Positions 55,311-64,000 of a stretch of DNA of 64,000 nt are shown here, piece by piece; the stretch's first letter is position 1, and each line of letters opens with the position of its first letter. The notes under the pieces are model-generated. The model ran no database searches and was not told the DNA's origin. It saw only the letters and a program-made list of their open reading frames with translations. The stretch is from Beroe ovata (lineage: Eukaryota; Ctenophora; Nuda; Beroida; Beroidae), in assembly GCA_946803715.1 (NCBI GenBank), contig CAMPET010000119.1:154581-218580 (forward strand), read 5' to 3'. The position numbers were made by a program, and so were the translations under genes.

Positions 55311-58300
55311 TCACTTGTTTGTCTTGTTGTGCTGCAGGTACTTCCTACAAAACTCCCGCACCTGTGTATTACCCTGCTTCTCACATTCCCGCTCCAGTAC
55401 CACTATCTCACTCCTCAACTTCTTGTTAACCGCCAAGATATACGCATTCCTGAGCAACCCTGCCTGGATATTAGCCCTTATCTTCGTCCTATCATCCTTC
55501 ATGATCGCGAGTATTCTCTCAAAACTCTTCTGATCATCCCGTATATCCGCACAGACGGTTAGCAACATCTCATCAGTTTGTTCGGCGGGTATCTCACCGA
55601 GAATTTTCAGTAGTCGGGGGAACCAGAGGGCAATGTTACCCGATGTTTGATCTTTGAGAAGCTGGTTGATGATTGGCTGGTATGTTTCCATGTATCCCAG
55701 AGAGAATGTCTCACGCAGGCATCGTATCACGGAGAGTGACTCAACGTTATCGATCTTGTACAGTTCTCGTGCGATGATCGTCTTGTCGGAATCGGCACTG
55801 AAAATGTGGATGTTCTTGTTGTTGTCCTTGAATTGCTTCGCTCGGAGAAACTCCAGTATTTGTCGCTGCAGATGGATAAGGCCCAGTCTGGTGTCGACTT
55901 CCTGCATGTTGGACGTGTCATTCCGTGCAGGATCCTCGAGAAACGCTCGGAAACAAGTCTCTGCTTTATCGAGATATTTCAGTTGTTCTGTCACCGACAA
56001 TTCATTCCGCAACATGGTAATGGCTGTGTTTGCTGCGAGCAGGAACTCCTTCAGGAAAAACTGGACAGCGAACACGCTGGTCAAATCTCCCGATTCTTTG
56101 AGAAGTGTACAGCAATCTGAGAGGAGTTTCTCCCAGATCTGATACTGACCACGATTTGTGTTGATGAAATCAAAGAGAGATGTCAACCGTCCTGTTTTGA
56201 TGAGTGGCTGTATGATTCCCTCGTGCAAGATCGTGAAATCGTGATGAATCGCGAGGTCAGCTGCTTTTGCAATGGAGTTGTGACGCATGTAGAACTGAAG
56301 GGTCCGTGATGGACTCGAATAGGTTGTCAGGTAGTGAACACACTCGTCAAACTCAAGATTATTCAGTCGTTGTCTCTTGCCCTTCCTCTTGAGATCTGAT
56401 ACCAGCTCTGATACATCGGTTACCTCCGCAAGGAATGAAGGGATGCAATTCTCGAGATACGATACAATCTCGCCAACTATTGCGTCCTTGTACTGCTTAC
56501 TCTTCAGACATATCCCGAGTTTCTCCCTCGCAGCAGCGTAGTCCCCTGCCTTGAGACATTGTAATCCCCATCGCTTCCATAGTCCGAGTGGGTCCTTCTT
56601 TGCGGTGGTGCAGAGGTTTATTGCCATCTGTGGATGTTGTTTGTCCAGCAAATTCATGTACGTGGAGTTCAGGGTGTCGGGCTTCAGCAGGTTTTTCATT
56701 GGCGGTAGTCCAACAAGATCACTGACGGATAGACGACGGCAAATCTGGATGTATGCGATGTAGATCCTCACTTCAGCCTCCTTTTTGGTCAATTGTCGCT
56801 CCGCAAAGCATCCCCTCATCTCCTTGAGAACGGTCTCAAGCACTCCCAACACCTGACCACAGTTCCTCTCGGAATCCATGGCCACTGATTCCATCACTTT
56901 CTCACTGAGTGTCTCACAGAGCGGTAGAAGAATGTCTCCCGGTGGGCTAGCCTCGGACAACATGCGAGACAAGTAGAGGCAGAGCTCGGAGCTGGGTGCC
57001 ATGGTGAATGAGAATGAGTCTCTCGTTGCTAGGTTGAATGTGGTGTTTGTGCTGAGCACTTCAAACGGGGGGTTGTAGAGAGTGTTCATTTCCTCGGTAA
57101 TATCCCCCACCCCCTCCGCATACCTTCCCTCCTGCACGACGGTGAAGCAGCCTACACACAACCTGACCGACGCCCCGAAATAGGCTGTTGGGGGTCGTGT
57201 TGGGGCACACTTGTCACACAGAACCCGACCACACCACCGACAGTGATGTTTCCTCACGATGACGGTGAACCTACTCTTGCAGATCTGACACCTCTTCACC
57301 ACTTTGCTGTCCGCCCACTGGGCTGGCGAGTCCGGGATCAGATGTTTGTCATCCCGGCGCGCTGCTTCCTCTCTCGTGGTGGCTACTTTCGGGACGGCCC
57401 CCTTAGTCCCTCCTCGGAATGGTGGGTTGAACGCAGTCAAGGGTTTCCTCTTACTCATTGTCGATACCCGACTTATAGTCGTTGCCGTGGTTACCGTTGT
57501 AGATCCACTCCCACTTGCCTTTGCTCCTTCATAATACATGGCTTTGCTAATGTACAGCTTTATCAGTTTATCCAGGCTGGATGTCAAGCCACACTCCACG
57601 AAGTTGTCCCTGTATTTCTCGACTAGGGTACACGCCGTGTGGATCTGGTAGTTCATAATGAGTTGCTCGATTAGGATGAGGGGATGGAACAGCAGATTGC
57701 TGTACTCGGAGTAGTCTGGAACTTTCTTCATCTTGATACGGCAGTAACACAGAGCTCCGAGACGTTGCTTCTTTAGGGATAACAGCTTTTCCTCCGAGAG
57801 TAGGGTCTGGAACTTGTCCAATATGATGTCTATCAACTGCAGGACAATCTTGAGGTTGTTTGTGTGTTGGGGCACAAGGGAGCAGAGGGTCTCGCATACT
57901 GCTACTGTAGTTCGATTCTCGAGAAGATTGTAGATGTCGAGTGTGTCGAAGTTGTCGTTTTGTGCCATGAAAATCACGTGCTGTGCCACCAAATCTGCCT
58001 GGTATTCTCCGGGCAGGATGCCAAGTTTGATGGCACTGTGACACACGTCAAACTCCTTGTGCGCTGTCATGAGTTTAGTGAAATCGTCAGCTTGCTGCAT
58101 GATGAACTGCTCAACCATTCGACATGAGTCTAGCTCGATTTCGAATGATTTTAGAATCTTACTAATCCGACTCATCGTGTCCAGTCTATCTAGACAGGTG
58201 ATGATCATCGAGACACAATCCTCATCCTCAGCCAGCACTTCACTGAAATATGTGAAACACTCCACTGCCGTCACTACCGGCCAATCCTCATACCTCTCCC

Positions 58301-61300
58301 TCACGAACTCTAATCCCAGAAACTTATCCTCCACTTTGAGGAATTGCTCCAGGAAGTCTCCTGACCCCGGATCCCTCTTATCCTGGGCTAGGAGGAGGAT
58401 AAGATCCGGCACTTTCTCGCCGTATATCTCCGCTGCCTTGTCCGAAGAGAGGATTTCGAACGCCTGAGTATGGTGATCCAGGAGGAGATTGTACTCGAGG
58501 AGACAGTTGAACATGTGTACCAGGAATCGACTCTGTTTCCCGCCAAATAGGTGGCATCCTATGATATCCTGATCGAGGTCATGTGACCCCTTCATCAGGG
58601 TGAAGATGTTGTTGTCGATGCTGTGGAAATATCGGCCCACGGCAAACGACACATGCTGCTGGAGGGCAGGGAACTCAAGGAGAGAATCGTCGATAATTAC
58701 CCCTGCTTCGTTAAGCTCGTCGGGCTGTAGAGCGTTTACCATGTAACCCAGCGTGGCAAGGCAGCTACTGTGAGATTTCACATAGTTGAAGGCAGGCGTC
58801 CTGGTCTTCAGATTAGATCGGAATAGAAGATTGTTTTCTATGTCCTTGCACTTCTTGCACGTCGGGACGAATGTGAAGTTGAAGCAGGAGGATACGACAA
58901 TCCGCATTTCTTTCTTCGGAGCGACAAGGAAATGTTCTCCATTTTCCTCATACACGGTAATCTCATCCCTCTGACACTCGAGAGCAGTTTCAATCTCATA
59001 CCCTATGAATTCAAACACTATCTGAGTGTAGATAGTGTAGAATTGCTTGAGATATCGCTTCTGCTGGGCCCTCCTATTCTGCTCCAGTAACATGATTGCA
59101 ATCAGTAACAGAGGATGAAATGACAGCTGAAGATCGTTGTCCATGAAGGCGTTAGTCCCTAGCCAGGACTTACAGCCTGCCTTCACTTGATCAACAAGAC
59201 ACTGTTCCTCGAAGTGTATGGGACTATCTTGTAGCAGTAGTCCGAGGAGGAAGATAGGATCGAACTGAGATGGTTTGAGTTCCGATATGTGCTTATGTCG
59301 GGAGATACTGTCAGTGAGGAGTCTCATCAAGTCCATACCGGAACACGTGATATCTTGGTATACCACGTGACTGTTCTCTAGGTGTATCATGAGCACATGT
59401 ACGGGTGTGTCGTATGGGATCTTGTCACATACCCTGTGCAGTTCTGTCAGGATTACCGCACCTTTGTGCAGATCACTAGACTCCGCGTATTGATCGGGGG
59501 TGATTTTCGCAAATCCGATCCCAGGAATAACGGCGGTTGTCTCCTCAATACACACGTGAGGGAAGGACGACATGATGATGAGTTGTAGCATATCCACACT
59601 GATATACTCCGCAGGACCCAGCAGTGCCCGTGGATCAATGTTATCTCTCAGTATTAGCTCCCCCAGATGGTACTGTGGCGACTTGCTCATGATATCCGAC
59701 GGCGAAAACTTCACTTCCTGCGGTGTGCCCTCTAGAGTGGCGTGGTACTGCTTCACATAGTCGTTCAGGTAGGTTATCAGACTTCCCAGGTAGTCCCTGT
59801 GTTTATCGTGAGTCGAGAGGAAGGTCGTGTAGTTGTTCTCATTGAGCACATCCCTGGCTGACTCCAGGGCACCGCTCATTCTCACGACATCCACGGGACC
59901 TGTGTCCGTGACAGCGTTCACCAGGTCAGTGTAGGTGACAGCCTGGTTCTCGTTGAAGTCCAGGAGGTCCTGTAGCACCTCATTACTGACACACGGGTAG
60001 ATGCTGTTCAGGAACTCGCGGGGAGAGCTGGTAGCGACTGAGATACCAGGGTATGGTTTACTATCGAGCATCTTCATGATGGAGTGGAGTTTCTTGACGT
60101 AGATCTCGATGGGAGAATCGGGGATGATTGTATCCTTGAGACGGTCCAGTGCAAGGGATATGAGCTGTAATCCGACTGTTTTCGGGGCAGATATAGCACA
60201 GCCCAGATCAGCAAGAAGCCGTGCTATTAGTGTCTCCATATCCACGTCAAATGTCTCCGACTCTATCATGAGTTGATCCTTGGCGACCGTACTGGTCAGT
60301 TTACTCACGATTGCCGGCACTTTGGACTTCTCTGCCGATTTTGCGGCAGCACTGGCCACCCCGCGCAGTGTAGGTGGCACAAACTTCACCACACTGGGTG
60401 CTAGTGTTGAAATGGTGGAGTTGAGTGAGCTACTCGTGCTACTCATACTCTGACTCCTACCTCTGGTGCTGTTAGCTGGGGACACTGAGTTTGGGATACT
60501 ATCGGCAGGAATTGTGTCCAGAGTAGTTGTTTTGGCTGCACGCTGCTGTTTCTTTATCTGTGCACCAAACTTCTCCAGTTCCTTCGTACACCTGGCATAA
60601 TCGTTCTGAAACTCCACAACCCTGGCCAAGTGAGTGGTCTTCATATCGTATTTCTGTAGAGTCAGGATTGCTTTCTCCGTGTTATCAGTAAACAAGCACA
60701 GCTTTAGCAGGTCTTGTGGTGTTGAGGACAGGAATGACAGGATGGATGTTGCTATGAGACGATCCAACTCTCTTCTTTTCCGGGATTTGGATGTTATGAG
60801 CGATTTCAGGAGATCTATCCGCCACGCAGCCTCGGAAACTGTGTTCTTAATCTCCTCAAATTCGTCGTGGTGTTTCGGTGCATCGGCAGATAGATCCCTG
60901 AATATCTTGACCGTATCAAACTGACCGAGGGACAGGGCAGTCTCGTCATTGCAGAGTTGCTCGATCTGGGTTTCGAACCACTTCACCAGATCTCCACAAT
61001 CTTCTAGGGTAATCTTGCACTTTGGTTGCTTGAGGGCGTGAACAAGCGCTGAAAACGCTGCCCGCAGTATCTGAGCTCTGTTGTACAGGGGGAAGACCCT
61101 ACTCAGGTGTTTTCCTGCCAGCATCAACTCAATATCCTGCTCATCTTCTTCTTTAGTTGTGATCTTAGCACAGCGTTTCTTGATCCATGCTATGATATTG
61201 AGAATGATCATCGCTGAACAGAAAGTCACAATATCCCTGGCCTGATCCAGGTTCAGCGCATTGGACAGAGGTAAATCGTTAGCGTCCGTCATGTCCGTAT

Positions 61301-62687
61301 CCTTGTTATTGAACATCAGCGCCAGCACTTTGTCTTGACCTAGTTTCTGTATACAGTTCAGAGTAAGGATAACTTGGAGGATAGATCTGAACGAGGTGAG
61401 AGTGGATGCGGCAGCAGCATCCCACGAGTCCTTGAGAAGGGGTTTAACCTGCTCCTCGCACCACCGGCCCACCTCAACTTGGTCCCTGACACTACTGAAT
61501 ATCGCCCTCTCCAACCTCTCGTTAGGACCCGTGTTGTAGCTCAGCTCATCAAGCAGCATGGTTTGGTCACGGTGGTTTTCCAGCGAGTCCCAAACCATGG
61601 CCAGGAGGAGGGGTTTCAGCTTGACAAGAGGGGTGTCGCTCAGCATCTTCCTCACAGAAGTGTAGTCCCCTGTCCTGAGATGGGTCACACTGGAATTGAG
61701 GATCTCTTCTACGAAACACGTGTTGTTGTCAAGTGTCTCGTACAGTGCTGACGTCACGAACTTCTCGAAGGAATCCTTCAATTGATCTGCCAGGGAAACC
61801 TTTGTTCTTGCCATCTGTCGGACATCCTTGAGAACAGCTGCCAAGATCCTGGGATTCTGAGGGTCGGAGAGACTTGCGACACAGATTCTGTAAAGATGGA
61901 TTCGATTCCGTTCCGTCCACTCGCAGTTCTTGAGGAAATGAGTTAGACTGATGTGAAGTGAGTTTCTGATATCAGGATTCATGTATTTACTGTCCATATT
62001 TCTGAGAAATTTGTACAATTCATCCACCGCTATTGTCTTGTTCTTCTGCATCATCCTCTTCAGACAATCAGCTAGGGAGGATTGGAAAACCTCGTCCAAT
62101 GCCGTTCTCTCGACCACCTTGCTTCTGAAGAATTTGAGGAACGGAGTCGAGAGAGTGGGAATATTCCGACAAACATCAATCAGGGTTGGGTTGAGCGTCA
62201 TGAAGTTGCTCATTCTTCTCTTCATGGACAAGTCCTGTCGACTGTACAACACTCCTCGGATAAATGAAGCGGTTGCCTCGCTCAGTGAGTCCTGGTTTTG
62301 TCTGTGTATGAGCTCGGATTGGAGTAGCTCGATATCGGAGTCGATGCCGGAATCATTTGTACTGTAGAGGAGACGGAGGGTGGAGAACAAAGTGTCGATA
62401 GTGTGAGGAGGTGAAGATGGGGGTTGTTGAAGGAGTTGTTTCGTGACTTCGTCAGAGACTGCCTTGACTATCTCTTTCCCTGAAACACGGTAAGTTGTGG
62501 TGGTGGTTCTCCTTCGAAAAGATCATGTATTATCAAAAATAACGTTCTGTTTATCTGACACAGATCATATGATCATTGTACCTTTGTCTGATTTTAGGAG
62601 TAGAGGCTGCAGTGCACATGCTAGTTCAACCTGGCCACGTGACACAGCTGTTTTGTAGGTTACACTCAACTTCTTTAGATCGCTCAT
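55311..62687 (-). CDS. ZFYVE26: Spastizin (FYVE-CENT), zinc-finger FYVE protein 26
   Basis: Very large PI3P-binding protein that acts with spatacsin in lysosome/autophagosome reformation and was also placed at the midbody. Exon 1 is 62687-62582 (ATG at 62687, MSDLKKLSVTYKTAV) and exon 2 is 62479-55311, joined in phase 1 across a 102-base intron. About 2,425 residues against roughly 2,540 in human. The FYVE domain lies near residues 1755-1813: WADS, CQICKSRF, RKHHCRWCG, LCDKC and a final CVGC give the eight zinc ligands and the basic PI3P patch. Its relative position matches the human protein. The remainder is alpha-helical without other named domains, as expected, and the C-terminus (LLRNAYILAVNKKLR) resembles the conserved tail. 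A Ser/Thr-rich linker lies near residues 665-715. One 7.2-kb exon is unusual, because vertebrate orthologues have dozens of exons. Confidence 0.93.
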
Positions 62688-63117
62688 GCTGTACCTTTTC
62701 ACGTGACCCCTACCATCTAGAGCAGTTCTTTATTCAGTTAATAAGATGAATCAGTTCAAAACTTTTTTCACAACTAGAGAAAACTGTCAAAAAACCATCC
62801 AATCAAGTTCATACGAAAACTAGAGTAAAGACTTATGACTTCACTAAAAATGTAAGACAAAACTGTTATCAGCTTGGTGTGTGGCAGTGTACCTTGTTCT
62901 AGGAAGCTAGGGAGAGTGAAACTTGACCTTTCGTAATGTTGTGTTCATGCATTGTATCTGGTTACAGCTGTGACATTCTCCAGATTTTGGATATTACAAC
63001 TACAAGACCATGACACCTATTATACCAATCTATCTCACTATAACACCATGACACAAACCCATTACCCTAGAGCTGTACCCAAATGTAGGTACCTATGACA
63101 TAAGTATATTATCACAG
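62688..63117. other. Upstream flank of ZFYVE26
   Basis: AT-rich, with no coding sequence seen. The ZFYVE26 promoter should be here. The right half (from 62976) belongs to a duplicated block. Confidence 0.4.
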
Positions 63118-64000
63118 GTGAAGAGGAGTGTTACAAGGGAGGACACCGAGGACACAGAACTCTACGTCGACACGGTGAGTCACTGATCTACGGGGGCTGG
63201 GGGAGTCCATCACTCATTATTAACGGCGGGGAATTTGTCTCCCATTGATTCGTGGAGTATCCTCGGATACTAGCTCTTCTTACAGCATCAGCTATTTGTC
63301 CGCCTATTTCAATTTGACCCACATGCAGTTTATACCGCTCTTATTTCTCACCATGATACACTTATATTCACTGTACAATTAGTAATCTCGGATCCGTCAA
63401 TTCGGGGGCGATGTACTGGCTGACACGGATAGCTCAATATGGCTCATCGTGAGCTGCTGCCCGTGTTCGCCGTCACGATTGCGCCGTCTGGAGGCCCACT
63501 AACTCGGGAACCGANTTCTCCAGATTTTGGATATTACAACTACAAGACAATGACACCTATTATACCTATCTATCTCACTATAACACCATGACATTGCCAT
63601 ACTATCATAGGTGAAGAGGAGTGTAACTAGGGAGGACACCGAGGACACAGAACTCTACGTCGACACGGTTAGTCACTCTACGAGGGCTGGGGGAGTCCAT
63701 CACTCATTATTAACGGCGGGGAATTTGTCTTCCATTGATTCGTGGAGTATCCTCGGATACTAGCTCTTCTTAGGCATCAGCTATTTGTCCGCCTATTCCA
63801 ATTTGACCCACATGCAGTTTATACCGCTCTTATTTCTCACCATGATACACTAAAATTCACTGTACAATTAGTAATCTCGGATCCGTCAATTCGGGGGTGA
63901 TGTACTGGCTGACACGGATAGCTCAATATGGCTCATCGTGAGCTGCTGCCAGTGTTCGCCGTCACGATTGCGCCGTCTGGAGGCCCACTAACTCGGGAAC
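62976..64000 (+). repeat. Duplicated block with single-N junction at the right edge
   Basis: 62976-63514 and 63516-64000 are near-identical direct copies around an N at 63515, both starting TTCTCCAGATTTTGGATA. They differ by scattered substitutions and short indels. Each holds one 57-base exon. Confidence 0.85.
63118..63174 (+). CDS. Internal exon of an unrecognised plus-strand gene (second version 63611-63667)
   Basis: A 19-codon exon, VKRSVTREDTEDTELYVDT, between a good acceptor (ATCACAG) and donor (GTGAGT), phase 0 on both sides. The copy at 63611-63667 encodes the same residues with synonymous changes (GTTACA to GTAACT) and a weaker donor (GTTAGT). Conservation of the protein with silent changes supports it being coding. 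The rest of the gene must lie to the right or in undetected small exons. Confidence 0.5.

Noticed and set aside
57568-58127. Long frames on both strands within 55.3-62.4 kb
   Set aside because: Shadows of the ZFYVE26 reading frame, without independent features.

Overview
The window is nuclear DNA from an animal, probably an aquatic invertebrate. It holds spliced genes with GT-AG introns, a rhodopsin-class GPCR and a PET-LIM protein (animal families), two WASH/spastic-paraplegia orthologues (WASHC5, ZFYVE26), CA/GT microsatellites, many minisatellites, and highly polymorphic duplicated blocks joined by single Ns. I cannot name the species. The PIM-like kinase, DUF885 enzyme and beta-gamma-crystallin protein fit an early-branching or marine invertebrate, but that is inference.

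Layout. 1-698 (-) is the 5' end of WASHC5 (strumpellin). 2092-3315 (-) is an intronless class A GPCR. 5342-21165 (+) is a 17-exon testin/prickle-type PET-LIM gene. One of its introns holds an intronless PIM-like kinase (14140-14964, +). Another, which splits the PET domain, holds two long proline/serine-rich reading frames that look like alternative N-terminal exons. 22304-26019 (-) is an unrecognised Ser-rich gene, 5' incomplete. 27721-29448 (+) is a DUF885 putative metalloenzyme. 30229-30678 (+) is a coding-like frame broken by two stops. 31112-32107 (+) is a secreted two-domain beta-gamma-crystallin-like protein. 32.1-36.9 kb and 39.0-40.9 kb are repeat-rich, with palindromes and foldback elements. 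36910-39043 (+) is a coiled-coil protein. 41523-48589 (-) is a complete 13-exon ABCG half-transporter. 49382-54445 (+) is an EF-hand/coiled-coil gene with a mu-like GST gene (51922-52910, -) nested antisense in an intron. 55311-62687 (-) is ZFYVE26 (spastizin), almost all in one 7.2-kb exon. The right end carries a small + strand exon present twice.

Themes. (1) Exon coordinates were derived by hand from splice motifs and reading phase. Phases agree across all 13 ABCG, all 17 PET-LIM and all 7 EF-hand exons, which supports the models. (2) Several minisatellites have a repeat unit that itself contains a splice donor or acceptor, and they lie at exon edges. (3) At four places a single N separates two near-identical blocks. 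Two of these blocks carry an exon in two synonymous versions, so they are probably uncollapsed alleles rather than real tandem duplications. (4) Two genes are nested inside introns of others. I saw no CRISPR array, rRNA or tRNA gene.
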